This document shows positions 25,613-39,049 of a stretch of DNA of 64,000 bases, in pieces; positions within the stretch are counted from its first letter, which is position 1; every line of letters starts with the position of its first letter. Under the pieces are notes generated by a model. The model had not been told where the DNA came from, searched no databases, and saw only the letters and a list, made by a program, of their open reading frames with translations. Source of the DNA: Urechis unicinctus (Eukaryota; Annelida; Polychaeta; Xenopneusta; Urechidae); the NCBI GenBank assembly GCA_034190875.2, contig CM067351.1:6779851-6843850 (forward strand), given 5' to 3'. The position numbers and the translations under genes were made by a program.

Positions 25613-26852
25613 CGCCTATAGCAATGCAGCCCACAATAATAACGGTTTTTTCATCCTCGTGCGACTTTCCTTCGGCCGCGCCGCTTGGAGCGCCTGGAGC
25701 GGGGACTCCCATATCTCCCATTTCCGGTTCCACCGTAGGGTCAAAGCTTCCGCTATCTCTCATTTTCGGTTCCACCAGAAATGGAACAGCAGCAACCGCG
25801 TTGACACCAGCATTGCTGCCGATCTGTTGCTCCTCAGTCGCGATGGTAATAAAATTGTTGTACCAAACAACGTTTCCAATGGCCAGGCTCATTTCCGACG
25901 GAGCCATGTACAGGCCCGTTCCAAACACATAATAAACCTTTTAAAAGGCATTCTGGAAGACGTTCTGATACCGTTGGATGGGTTACAGAATATCCACTTG
26001 GTAGTTGATGACATCCTCAACGTAAGCCTGAAATTGCATTTGAGCATCAAAGGGCGTACCAACACCTAGTATCTCTGAGAGGGTCTGCGCCTGAGCACCA
26101 AGAATGGCGCAGACATAGATCTGAATGCTGTCGTTGATCCGTGTGATACCAGGGGATGTGAACCCCTCCGATTGTTTAAGGATGGGGGTGCTCCAGGCGA
26201 TGTTTGCCCCCTCCTGGACTTGCTTTATGAAATCAATGTACACCTTGCTGCCCTGAAAAATACACCCGTCGGTTTATTTTTGAAAGGTTTGCCTGCTTCC
26301 ATAACGAGTGATGACCCATATCTCGTGAGTTGTGGGGTCGGTGAAGTAGACCTGCTCTAGGCCCTGGTTACCGCCCTTTATCCTCCAGTCGCTGTTTTCT
26401 TCGACCCCAAACTCCTGGTACAGCTGCTGGTAGTTTCTGTTGTCAAAGGTATTGTCGGTAGCCAACCATGTGGCGTCATCCGGCAGTGCCATTTTCATTT
26501 CTTCTGATAGATTCTGGATGGTGTAGTAGACGTGAAACCTGTATAGGTTACTTAGTGCTGTGGAGTCAGATTTGAGGTGGTCTAGGGCAGAAACTCCGCA
26601 GCCGCTTGGTGCGCACCATACAACAAATTTTACCTGGTTATGCCAGTATTGCATGTGGTTGGTTCTCCATCCAACTACAAGGCTGTCGTTGCTTATGTTT
26701 GTCACTAAGTACTTATCAAACAGGTTGGTGAACTCTACACCAAACGCATCTGTGATATTATCTGCCTTCACCTAGATGAGAAGATGCCTCAGATCCTCGG
26801 CGGCAATATGGGGTGGGTATACCGGTATTGAATGTAAAGGCTGTTAATTCAT
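25587..26852 (-). pseudogene. Anchored structural-type protein of the element, copy 1 version
   Basis: Homologous to the intact 437-aa gene at 42645-41332. The start is the ATG at 26852, but codon 3 is a stop and further stops and frameshifts follow. Open pieces are 26771-26274, 26243-25983 and 25928-25587. The C-terminal half (ND.RI.Y..ILGAQAQT.SEILGVGT) is nearly the same as in copy 2. The N-terminal half shares only a scaffold (F.VWCA..GCGVS..DHL, then DWR.KG) and is otherwise strongly diverged. The product ends with the same hydrophobic anchor and FAT terminus. Function is unknown; it is likely structural or virion-associated because of its position. Confidence 0.8.
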
Positions 26853-26861
26853 AGTGCTATG
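26850..26861. promoter_or_regulatory. Divergent double start, 6-bp spacer (copy 1)
   Basis: The start codons of the minus-strand gene (CAT, 26850-26852) and the plus-strand gene (ATG, 26859-26861) are separated only by agtgct. The block ttcatagtgctatgtatcac is unchanged in copy 2 (42641-42660), although the genes on both sides have diverged. The 5' untranslated regions and promoters of the pair must therefore lie inside each other's coding sequence. Confidence 0.75.
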
Positions 26862-27509
26862 TATCACACTTATGCTATTGACAATAGCGCAGGTGATCTG
26901 TGCGTAGGTCTGAGGTCAATCACGTATACTGTGGGTTGGTATAACATTGAAACAACTATGCCCATTACAAAGGCAAAAATCTATACAAGAACTGGAGTAG
27001 GTGTCGTTTTGCCCCCTGGCCTCTGGAACTTCAAAATTATACTGGATGTATTTACAGCTCAAGGTCTTACTTTGGAGGATAATGCTGCAGATGGGACTAT
27101 TGCCCTCGCAATTCCTGGTCATTGGGATTTACAATGTGACGACCGTGTGTTAAAAATATTGGGTCTTGATAGCGGTCTGGGTGGAGGATCAATTCTTTCA
27201 GGAACTCACAAAGGTGACCGGCCCATCAAATTTAGCATCTGTAACTCACTTTAGGTCCACCTCGATCAAGTCAGTACCATGCAGAACATGCTTGACGGTG
27301 CGCCCACTACGCTTTTCGAAGTTTTGGGCTTTGATGGCGGCTCTATTGGTGATATTATAACCACAAACATTGCTAATCTTGTGTCAAAACGTGTTATTGT
27401 CGGGGCTGTGAATAAGTTAAAGGTTCAGATAAGAGATAATAAGGGACGTCTATAGAGCAATCACGACCTTTTCATTAGTGTTGTTCTTCAATTTAGTAGA
27501 TGTCAATAA
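26859..27509 (+). pseudogene. Structural-type protein (MYHT family), copy 1 version
   Basis: Homologous to the intact 229-aa gene at 42652-43341. It has two in-frame stops, TAG at 27252-27254 and TAG at 27453-27455. The N-terminal block (NSAGDLCVGLRSITYTVGWYN) and the C-terminal part (LKVQIRDNKGRL, VVLQFSRCQ) match copy 2 closely, while the middle (about codons 28-100) is quite different. The beta-rich pattern with a final D-x-x-G...VVLxF strand resembles the minor capsid or penton-like proteins of Polinton-type viruses. That assignment is inference. Confidence 0.75.
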
Positions 27510-27873
27510 AAGCGAGTATTAATGAGCTCAACAGAAAACGGATCAGGGCGCCGACCTCTCTGAAAATGCTTAAAAAAACGATATTGCTGCTTACATAATA
27601 GCCGCCATGCAGGACAAGCTTCCATTGGACCAGTCTGAATATGTTTAAAAAACCTATGTTGATGCCCTTTACAACCAACCCTCGCCGAAGCCCCTCATTA
27701 CTATTTGGGCGGTAGAAAGAGGTCGGTTGGCTAATGAAATGCATGAATGGTCATTTGGTGATGCTGCAAGTAGTGTTGTCCATGGATATTCTATGTTGGT
27801 GTCAGATCGAGTTGGCTGCAGGTTACCAACAAAGGGCAACAAAGTCAATGGTAGAAATCCTAATCGAACTTGA
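27500..27873 (+). pseudogene. Fibre-like protein, copy 1 version (broken)
   Basis: Begins with the ATG at 27500 that overlaps the end of the preceding gene, exactly as in copy 2. The N-terminal MSIK is conserved, the middle is full of stops and frameshifts, and a well-kept block KPLITIWA..RG....EWSFG lies near 27690-27755. The frame ends with VEILIELDT-stop near 27873. The tryptophan in EWSFG is intact here, whereas copy 2 has TGA at that position. Confidence 0.7.
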
Positions 27874-27903
27874 CACATAGACTTATGTGTATACAACAGC
27901 AGT

Positions 27904-28508
27904 ATGAAACAACAACCGCCCATTCCTACTGCATCGTTATATCCGGAGTCGCCTGATGAGAATCCAGGGCACTCCTCTATTGGTTGAATGAGATCAGTCT
28001 CAAGAAGCAATACCTTCAGAGAGGAATTGAAAAATCTGGTGCTATGTACAAAAAAATATAGGCGCGCAGTAATCTCAGTGGACGCAGAAGACACTGCTTT
28101 AGTTGCTGTTGGTATTAGTCTTTGCGCTAGTGGTGTAGATATAATGTCTACGGTAGTTGCCATTCCTATTGCTACAGTGTTGGGTGCTATCGGAGCTGTT
28201 TGTGGGCTACTTGTAATTGCTAGTAATTTCGTCAGTCGCCGACTGACCATCAAGGCGAAAACACATTATCATATCCGCATTCTAGCGCAGAGCAAATTGA
28301 ATACCATTGCTGGCATTATATCGACAGCACTTGACTTGAAAATGGTAATATCTCGGATCATGAGTTTACGCTCGTTTTAGCTGAGGCCACGAAATATAGT
28401 CAGATGAGGGACGACATTTAGGCCAGATCTGCAAAAGCGCGCCAGAAAGTTTCAATCGTTGAAACAGATGAAGCATTGGATGCTTCTTTACCATTAAGCA
28501 TTGTGTGA
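27904..28508 (+). pseudogene. Small membrane protein of the element, copy 1 version
   Basis: Homologous to 44019-44574. The ATG at 27904 opens a P-rich N-terminus (MKQQPP), then a stop and a frameshift lead into a second frame (28000-28380). This has a basic stretch, a long A/G/V-rich hydrophobic region (ALVAVGISLCASG, STVVAIPIATVLGA), and a conserved K/R-rich helix (RILAQSKLNTIA). The C-terminus continues past copy 2's end to a TGA at 28506-28508. Likely a membrane-associated protein with an N-terminal helix; exact role unknown. Confidence 0.7.
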
Positions 28509-28627
28509 AAAAAGGCAAAAGCCCCCTGGTATGATAACTGCTCTGCAGTTACAGCAATATTACAGGGACCCCTGGATTTCCACTGCAGCCCCACCTCCAC
28601 TAAAGTTTGGGCTGCATCTAGCCAGGC

Positions 28628-28921
28628 CTACCCCACGTGCCCCATTCCTATCCCCTCCACTATATAGGGAAAGGGGGTGCTATAAAAGGAAAAAGTACTG
28701 GAAATAGGAGCAGATGTATATGGTATAAAGGGCCCAGGAACCTCTTCACAATACACAAATGTGGTTGCAATGGACAACCTGAACCCTGTAGTGTCATACC
28801 AAGAGACAATCTTATCATGATAACTTCGGGCTTTATAAGGCGCAAAACAGATATGGGTGTTCACCCCACCAACAAAAATACTATCACTCTGATAAGCGTT
28901 AAGTTGTCTCTTATTATACAC
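28628..28921 (-). CDS. C-terminal part of an element gene, unknown function
   Basis: An open minus-strand frame of 97 codons reaches its stop at 28628 but has no clear ATG, and homology-like content fades at 28921, so it is probably 5' truncated. It is aromatic- and beta-rich (VGGVNTHICFAPY, RSYHDKI.SWYD, TTFVYC, PGPFIPY). It looks like a real conserved protein, and I have the impression of similar proteins among virus-derived genes of cnidarians. It is convergent with the small membrane gene and has no equivalent in copy 2, where the exonuclease gene follows instead. The plus-strand frame over the same bases is its shadow. Confidence 0.55.
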   Translation of the reverse strand: MYNKRQLNAYQSDSIFVGGVNTHICFAPYKARSYHDKIVSWYDTTGFRLSIATTFVYCEEVPGPFIPYTSAPISSTFSFYSTPFPYIVEGIGMGHVG

Positions 28922-28925
28922 AGTT

Positions 28926-30621
28926 AAATCAATGGTTAATTTAACATTTTATCGATTGGTGGTAATTAAATTTGCAGCAACAAATTAGTAAGCTCAAATA
29001 TGCTGTGTGCACCAGTGATTTATAAGCAGGGTGTATTGGCATTGGGTATTCACATTCATCATTCTCATGAGCAGCAAGTGTCAGATACGCATGTACGTAA
29101 ATCACCTAATATCCATCGCTGTATACGAATTCCAAGAGATCGTAAATCTTGGATGTGAGGTAATGGCGTCTTTCATCCCACTACCCCATTTCCTTCAATG
29201 CCACCGGTACTAGAACCGTGGCATCTGTTAAATGTGTACAAGTTCCATTCTAGGCCAACTAGATGAGAATTACTGATGATGGGCATGACAACTCATCTGC
29301 TGATTCTTCTGTTCGCCAACATAAATACATGGATGATAGTACCCATGGATTGTTACAATGATGAGAAACATTATGGGTGGTAACGAAGGCATGAATGCTC
29401 ATGCTGCTGCTAAGCATATTAGATTTGTCGCTCTATTGATGATTCATAGCCGTAAGCGTAAGATGAAATTGTCATTTATGGCACTTCTCTCCAGAGAGGA
29501 TCTCATAGCGTTTGTCATTTGACACATTTTACAGGGAAACCGATTTTGCAGTTGCACAAACTTGAATGCCATTCAACAAGCTGTTGAATAATCTTTTGAG
29601 TTTCCTGTTTGATTGTGGTATGTCGCGGAATCACGGATTGCAGTGTTCGCTGGAGCCACCATTGACCTGACTACTACTACGTTAACCATTGTTTGTGCAA
29701 TAGCAAGCAGGTAATATCAATAAGCAAGCTCTACTCAATCCGTCTGCATACAACGAATTATTTTGGGCCATTGATAGGGTTTTCATATTCTATAATCTTT
29801 TCCACGTCGGAATACATTATTTCTCACACAAGAAACTTTTTCTTCTTTGCCATCTATGGTCACCATTACTTGCGTTAAGTGTTCTTCATTTCAGTAACCA
29901 CATGTAAAATGCTGAATATAGAAAACCTACAATGAATCGCTAGTGCCTGATGCGAGGGTAGTCTGTGATACCTTCCAGAGGTACATCGACAGAAAACGAT
30001 ATGTAATTCCTGTCGCTTAGAGATCCCATACCGATCAAGTATAAGATATGCGTCTCCGTGATAAATGCCCAATGGAATCGTTTGGTTTGGATATTTCCAA
30101 AACATGTCGGTTCTCTTTTAATTGGAACAAGCACAGATGTAGGCTGAATCATATCCCGAAATAATTAATGGAGATTAAGGTCACTTTACCCTTTTAAGTT
30201 ACGGAATAGATCCAATAGAAAAAACTTGTCCAAGTTAACGTCACCATTTTGTGCCCGAGTAAAATATATATCTTTGACACAAGATCAATATATAAAACAT
30301 TATTAGTATAACATGTTTCTCTGTTGCGTGGTATTTCAATATGAGTGAGCGATTGTTATTGTATTCATTGTATACCATTAGTTAAACATGTGAATTGAAC
30401 AGCAATGGACTATTATACCAAGCTCCATATTGGTAACTTGTGCATATAATGATCATGCAAGAATATTCAGATACGCTACTACAGCGCAACTTATATGCCA
30501 CTAGGAATTATAATAAAGCATCCACCAACCGTCCTTTTGAAGTACTAAGTACTCAGAAAACATATAATTAAAAATACTAATTAATGGATCCGGAATGAAT
30601 ACATTGACACGAGCGGACGCT
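28926..30621. other. AT-rich sequence right of copy 1
   Basis: Composition drops back to AT-rich at about 28925. There are only short open frames with no recognisable product. Confidence 0.45.
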
Positions 30622-30630
30622 TTATGTATG

Positions 30631-30701
<71 letters not shown>

Positions 30702-30730
30702 CTATATATATATATAGATATATCTCTATA

Positions 30731-30783
<53 letters not shown>

Positions 30784-30795
30784 AATATATATATA

Positions 30796-30854
<59 letters not shown>
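30622..30854. repeat. (TA)n microsatellite
   Basis: About 230 bp of TA dinucleotides with a few TCTC interruptions, opening with (TATG)n. The 101-codon Tyr/Ile frame is an artefact. Confidence 0.97.
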
Positions 30855-30856
<2 letters not shown>

Positions 30857-33800
30857 CGTATGATCAGATTATCACAAAGTATTTTTTATGCAGGAGGAAA
30901 AGGCAGTGAATGGTACCGTGATATATGGTTTATATAACGTAACTGATTATTTGTTCTTATATGATGTTTTAAATCATATCCATCGCTTATATCTCAGCGA
31001 TACAAGACATAAATTATTATAGCGTTTTTGTATTTCGCAAGTAAACGTTCCGATATATTTTGAGTTCATTAAGGGTATCAAGGCACCGGAGTCCAATCCC
31101 TACTGAATCATCTTCGTTATGCCGGTCATGTTAGTTTTTCAACCAAACAAGTTTTCATAATTGGTTATGGAATAAATGGCATTTGCAATCGCAAGCAGTT
31201 CACTTGTAATGTATATCAACCACTACTTAATGCTGACATGTGAGTTATCTTCTTTTTTCCATTACAAATCCGTATAGTAACGTTGTTGTCATCGGCGATT
31301 TAATTTAGATATGGGAACGGATTATAGGTGATTTTGTAACGTTTTGTGTCGATCAGATAAGAAGAATTTGCATTTATAATGCATCAATTACCTGTTCCAT
31401 TACGTAAAAATGGGCATGCTCACAGAGAGAAAATGAACATGATTATACATTAAAGGCATGGCCATATGAGGATACATCGAAATAATAAGGTTGCACAATT
31501 GAAAGAGTTGCAAAAGCACGTCTTTAGATGGGCTTTCAGAGCATTCGGTCGATGTTGCATAAAACCTGTTTTCCAAATCGCGGTGACAATGCACTGCAGC
31601 GTGTAAATATGTATAGACATGATGTATAGACTCTCATGAAAGTAGAGAGTATTTCCTCGGATGAGATCACATACATACCGTTCGGTATTGCTAACCACTG
31701 CGCCTGCGTGCTAGCTTGATTTAAATGGCCGCACAAATGGTCTTTAACTAACTAACTAACTAATCACGCATAAACTTGCATGCGCTCGGTACAGTTGTTT
31801 TGATTCTGATTTGACAGTGTGCAATAAGCCAATTGGATTAAAATGGATAGGCTAATATGAATCAAGAACGGCCTCGTGAAGCGCAAATACTATTAAGTCT
31901 GGGGCTGGGTAATATTAACTGCGCAAGTGTATCCTCTTGTACAACAGCTGATATTACGTTCCTTAAGTGGCTAATCAAACCCTGCTGCTGGACAACTTAA
32001 GGCAGCCTGAGTACATCGGATTTTATTTCAGCTCCGTTCTTCCAAATATCTCATTACAAATGTACAATTTGGCTGCTTACTCGTCGTAATAGACAAAGAA
32101 CCGCCGGCAAGAAGTACATTGATGCCTCATGTCATGTTGCAACTATTTCGTTCGATTGACGACAATCCGCCTTACTAATCACGTCTGCACCGTGTGGGCG
32201 TTTTCCTGTTCGCCATAATCAGCAGGCCTCCGTGCTGTTGAGAACAGGATACAGTGAACAATTGGTATTCACCTTTTCTCATCTCGTAATCAGAACGGAT
32301 CGCAAAAGATCTATAGAGAACTTTATAGAAAGCCTGTTAGATGATTGGATGATGAATTCAGGGGCTTTGCCAGATGTATTTCATTTCGCAATCGGTTGAG
32401 CGTTTTAACATTCTAGTCAATCCATGATTAGCATATCAATTTAAGATAATCCATTTGACAAATTAAGCAATTGTTCCTGCATTGTGTTCGACAATCTCGT
32501 GAATATTAATCTTCGATCAGTATATTAGCGGTATTCATCACGATTAATTTCACAGCTTGCTCTTGTTGGACATTATATGATATACATATACGCTCGATAG
32601 AAGAAACAAAAAATTAGTATTAGTATTGGAGAAATGTCTGAATAAATATATTTATGATATATAATGCATGCATAGTACAGTTGTTTAATATATGCACATC
32701 GTAAAGGTTTTCTACAACTGATCACTACCCGCTTTAAGATATAAACTCCTTTGGATTGGTCTATACTATTCAATATTTATTTAAAAAGTATGAAAATGCG
32801 AGGCTCGTATTGAATTTTGTTATATGGCAGCAGTAGTTTAAAATACCCAACTACACTACAATGCAGTGGTATTGGACGCTGCTGTATAAATTGAATGCTG
32901 CTCTACTGTTGACTTCATTCATATTTCAAACGTCATCGTTACATTCCCTTTTATCACCCCTTGTAAATACATGACCTAAACCTAGATGAATTGTATTCCA
33001 GAAGTACAGGCAACCATCATTATAGAGCCTACTATAAATGATTAAGCACCAGAATCGGCTAATAAATCAGTCGTTGATGTTGAGAGAATACCACATCTCA
33101 ACAAATGGTCCAGATTTTAAAATGTATCAATTGTATGCGATGGACGTTAAACTAGCAAAATAAGTTAGTCAACCACACCAATAAGCTTTCAAGTGCACAC
33201 TGATTTCAAAATAACAGGCCAAATCAATTAGATGATTACATACATTTACAGCACGCACTTCTTGAATATTTGATCACCAAATCTAAATGCTAACAGGCAA
33301 GTACAATTTGAAGATTTTCACACAAAGGAAAGGCTCATATCTAGGCCGTCGAGTGCTGTTAGTTACACAGCCCATAAATTGGCACCGAACTCGCGGTGCA
33401 TCGTTTAGCAATCACTCGTAGGTGTATTAGGCCTTCTTTGGGTTTTAGTCTTATATGCTGAAAGGGAACTGGCTATCAAGCACATCTGCATTAATTTATC
33501 TGCCAATGCAATCTATATCAGAGATGAAAGGATATTAATCCACGCAATACCCAGGCGTGTTTAACATTATTCCCAATGCTTCGGTAATGTAAAATATTCC
33601 TTATGACCATGAGCTGAGAAGATATTACTGTGAATCCGGATAATACTCATCAAATCAATCTTAACGGGAAGCAAATATCAAATGGGCCGTTAATTTGTCC
33701 ACCGAGTTGCTGTCGACTGATAAGACTGATAAGACTGGCAACAAAGACCATCAATCATCTGCGCCAGGAAATTGCTGACAGTTTTAAGCGCTTAGACAGC

Positions 33801-34769
33801 CCCCAAATGCTTTGCTGACGACATAGGTGGTTATATATATATTGTGGTGCATTTTCCCTACTGTTTTGGCGGTAAGGGACAAGCTCTTCGAACGGTAGCG
33901 ACAATATTCAGACGTCATGTTGATATACAGTTTGTTCAAATCAAATCGCACAGGCGTCATGACCGCAACAATATTGGCCATGCGGTCGCATCCCTTGCGG
34001 TTACTTCGGAAAGGGTTGACTATCTGTTTTCTTTTGCAACTCTGCTTATCTCACGTGGTGAGGCAGCAAATACATATCATGTGGTAGATAGTTAAGGGCA
34101 AACGATATGTTAAAAACACTTTGCCCCACTTATGTCGATCAGATCGACCACAAATAATTAGTAAACAAATAATGGTTGTAATTGCACCACAGCTAAATCA
34201 TCAACCACGTTGATAAAATTGATAAAATACGCATTCCAAACGCTAAAGACAGATAGAAGAAGTATATATTAATCTCCTCAGATGGTCATCGGATTACCTT
34301 TTTTTTTTGTTGGTCCGTAACTATGGTATAACGGGCACCACTGCCTTTTAGATCACATCTAATTAGCTAGGAGCACTATCATCATAATGTAAGGTGGTGT
34401 TAATCATCGGCGACGCGTGATTGTTGATTATCTTAAGAATGGTGATAGATCCATTCAAGGCCTTCTATTTACCATATATAATCGATATAATTTCTTCCAC
34501 TTGATGGTTGGTTTTATTTGCATTTGTGACATTGCGACCAACTTATCCGTTAGCACATGGCTTATAACGTGTAACAAAATGTCAAACGCCTTTTGTCGAA
34601 TCCATATCGATTGTCATGATAAAATACTCTGAACCTTTTACCATGTCACCATATATCCAAGTTTTATTTAACAGCAGCAATGCCAGCAACGTGGATATGG
34701 ACGGGTTCTAATGGAAGAAAGAAGATAACTTACAAGTTGCATCATGCTATCAGCAATTTGAAGATAATC
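30855..34769. other. AT-rich intergenic sequence
   Basis: A short (TAAC)n run occurs near 31744-31763. Open frames are all under 90 codons and unrecognised. Confidence 0.45.
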
Positions 34770-34915
34770 AAGCGGATGAGTTGAGAGCTGACTATATATT
34801 GACGAATGCTTTAAAATGTTTATCAAGCTCAATTGCCGCGTAGAGAACTATTTTTGATCCTTATAATACAACAACAGCATATTCCAATTTTCGAGCCGGA
34901 TATATAACTCTCAGC
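34770..34915 (+). repeat. Dispersed repeat family E, copy 1
   Basis: Direct match to 63785-63930. Both copies contain gttgagagctgact.tatat followed by tgacgaa.gc, then after a gap the blocks cgcgtaga and atccttataatat/atccttataatac. The full extent is uncertain. Confidence 0.55.
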
Positions 34916-34968
34916 TTCGTTACTTACACGCCATCAGCATTAGTAAGCTAAATAAATCATAATGTGAG

Positions 34969-36400
<1,432 letters not shown>

Positions 36401-36500
36401 NNNNNNNNNNNNNNNNNNNNNNNNNNNNNNNNNNNNNNNNNNNNNNNNNNNNNNNNNNNNNNNNNNNNNNNNNNNNNNNNNNNNNNNNNNNNNNNNNNNN
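36401..36500. other. Assembly gap, 100 N
   Basis: A placeholder gap that ends exactly where viral sequence begins, inside the N-terminal part of a viral gene. The outer end of the palindrome's left arm, and any flank or junction, is hidden in it. Confidence 0.99.
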
Positions 36501-37730
36501 AAAGCTACATATGGTGCGGGCGGGGTGTATCCAGCCTCATATGGTGTGGGAGATAAAACTAACCCGACAAACAATTCAAGTTGTTCACAATGGTGGTACA
36601 TTCACAGCAAAGTTTCCTGATCTATTCAGTAACTATAAGGTGCCGTTTGGCAGAACCAGTTAAACTTTGCAGTGTGGTGTGCAACAGCCGGCTGCGGCGT
36701 GTCATCCCACGATCACCTCGAGGCTGGGATTCCACTCGTGAAATCTCTCTACACCTTTCACCTTTATTACACAGTGCGTCGCCTATTAGCAGAACTGCAA
36801 GCGCCTCTACCTCAGGATCATGCCTATGACCCCCATAACAATACATATGACAAGAGGGCATATGAGAGACTCTGCACTAACTTTGGTGTTCAACCAAACA
36901 CAGACTGGCGCCAGAAGGCAACCGTAGCTAATAGTGGTCTTGGTATCTTATATGCACATGATGCGTATGGTTACGGGAGTGTCGTCAAGGTTGCTGGTCG
37001 AAACGTTCGTTATGACCCTGCACGGATGGCCTTTGAGGTGGAAAAGGATACAAAGCCAGGTTTTGCTCACGCGAAAAATCTACAATCCTTTCAGGAGAGA
37101 ATGGGTGCTGTTTTACATCTAGCACAGGGACCTGAAGCAGACGAGGCCTGGAGTACCTTCATACTGGACACGTCTGAGGGTTTTACACAAACCGGCGTTG
37201 AGCGAATTAACGACAGTATCAGGACCTATGTATGGGCCATTCTTAGTGCTCAGGCGCAGACCCGCTCAGAGATACTAAGTGTTGGAACGTCCTTTGATGC
37301 TCAAAAGCAATTTCAGGCCAACGTTGAGGATGCCATCAACTCCCCAGTGGATATTCCGTCATCTATCCGACGGTATCAGAACGTCCTCCAGAATGCCTCT
37401 TCAAAGGTTGATTATGTGTTTGGAACGGGCCTGTACATGGCTCAATCAGATATGAGCCTCGCCATTGGAGACGTTGCTGGGTACAACAATCTGATTACTA
37501 TCGCAACTGAGGAGCAGCAGATCGGCAGCAATACTGATGTCAACGCGGTTCCAGTTGTTCCAGATAGAGGAAGCTTTGACCCTCCGCCAGATACAGATAT
37601 GGAACTCTCCTCTCCAGAGCCCGCCCCTATGGCCGAGACTGGTCTGCGTGGGGCGCACGAGGATGAGAAAACCGCTCTTATTATAGGCGGAATCGCTATA
37701 GGCTTAGCTGTGCTTTGGTTTGCTACGTAG
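36501..37730 (+). pseudogene. Anchored structural-type protein, left-arm copy (5' cut, broken)
   Basis: Mirror copy of the intact gene at 42645-41332. It enters from the gap at about codon 11. An extra A near 36558 shifts the frame, giving a stop at 36618-36620. The 52-bp deletion near 36646 then returns it to the original frame, so the protein from about 36650 to the TAG at 37728-37730 reads through unbroken. Compared with the right-arm copy there are a few amino-acid changes. The C-terminal hydrophobic anchor and FAT end are kept. Confidence 0.85.
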
Positions 37731-39009
37731 TAAGTCACGGAGTATCAGGAGGATAACTCCCCCCACCGCCACAACTGCGGCCCATACATGTTCTGCCATC
37801 CAACCAGCCACCTTTGCAGCTGACGTAAGCAGCCATGATACGATGGATCCAATGATTCCTGGAAGGGCAGCTGCTGCCTTACCGGCTAGGCCCTTCAGGA
37901 CGTTTGCCAAGGAGTTCAGCTGTTTTTTAATCCATTCCTTTACACCGGGCTTATCAGCTGGCGTTGGCGTTAGTGCCGGGGTTGGACTAGTGCTCCCTCC
38001 GCCCGTCAAAGCAAATACAAGGGTCGAGATTGCCAATCCAATCGCAGTGAGTATGGAGGTGTTTGTTATACCCTGCTCTCGGAACAGAGTGCGTACACGC
38101 TCAGCTAGTGTTGTGTCCTCGTAAAGAAGTCTGTTGATCGTTTCCCTGATGCGGTTAATTTGGGTCCTTAGACGGTTACGGTTTTCAGAGGCAGACTCAA
38201 TACGGGCACTCCGCATGTCCTGCAGCTCTGCAAGCTCATTTGCTTGGAATCTCCATGCTCGACTATCACCCCTCCCTTCCTTCTCCAGGCTTGCCATTTT
38301 AGCTTCCCGCTGTTTTATATCCCTTTCTAACTCAGTTATCTTAGCTAGGTTGTTGACCAGCTCACCCCTCTGGGTCTGCATAGCCTTATCAAGCCCAATA
38401 AGCTCTCTGAGGGGTTAGTTCGTTGTCTGTTTGTGTACCTAGGTCTTGGATGGTGTTATGAACGTCCTCTATGAAGCTTGTTTCTTCCACACCACCTTGC
38501 TCTGTCACGGCTTCAGGGCCCCTCATTTCTAATTTCTCTGTGGCTTTAGCAGCTGCTTGGTCAACGCCTTGGAGGGCTGTTGCTTCCTTTTGTGACACCA
38601 CTTGTGAGGACCACTCAGTGAACCCCAAACCATCACGGACAACCTTAGCCCCCCCTCTACTTTTACCTATTGTTCCAAGTGAAAGCGGGGCTTTAGTACG
38701 ATAATTTATAATACTTAAGTCAGGGTAGTCCTTCAAACGTAACTGTCCTCTAACAAGTTCAAACTTTGTATAATCACGGCCGAGGGCGGGTGTGTGGCCT
38801 TTTTCAGCTAATGCATCGTAATAATCATTGACAGCGCCTATAACGAGTCGGCCTTCCGGTGGTATAGACCGATCCATCCCAATGTCCCCTTCTGTAACAG
38901 GTGGGAGAGTGGCCTCTGGGAGAGTCTCCTCATCATCAAAGTTAGTGTCATTCCTCTCCCATCCCCCCTCCTCCTCTGGGTCGTCAAATGCTGGGTTATC
39001 AAACTCCAT
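37704..39009 (-). pseudogene. Coiled-coil membrane protein, left-arm copy (one frameshift)
   Basis: Starts at the ATG at 39009 and would be 434 residues but for one extra base at about 38415, which ends the first frame at 38389 after 206 codons. The second part (38381-37704) is open to the normal stop. It lacks both defects of the right-arm copy, with GGA rather than TGA at codon 16 and seven rather than nine G in the homopolymer. Domains and role are as for 40052-41358. The 3' end overlaps the convergent gene by 27 bp. Confidence 0.88.
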
Positions 39010-39049
39010 GTCTGTGTGTTAAAGATATAAGTGTAATTAAACATTCAAC
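39010..39049. promoter_or_regulatory. 40-bp divergent spacer, left arm
   Basis: Separates the start of the coiled-coil gene (-, 39009) from the capsid gene (+, 39050). It is AT-rich, with gatataagtg and taattaaac. The mirror copy is 40012-40051. It must hold the 5' ends or promoters of both genes, unless these reach into coding sequence. Confidence 0.5.

Larger units (their letters stand above)
21255..28925. mobile_element. Endogenous DNA-virus-like element, copy 1 (old, broken)
   Basis: A cluster of about nine related-element genes, G/C-richer than the flanks. In order: polymerase half, three small minus-strand genes, a coiled-coil membrane gene (+), an anchored structural-type gene (-), a second structural-type gene (+), a fibre-like gene (+), a small membrane gene (+) and an unknown gene (-). 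Five of them have homologues in the same order and orientation in copy 2 (36501-45890). The presence of a protein-primed polymerase, jelly-roll-type capsid gene (copy 2 only) and compact divergent gene pairs fits the Polinton/adintovirus-like group, but no packaging ATPase, protease or full integrase is visible. Nearly every gene has stops or frameshifts. The capsid gene expected near 24.3-24.5 kb is missing. Boundaries are estimated from where homology and composition end. Confidence 0.8.
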
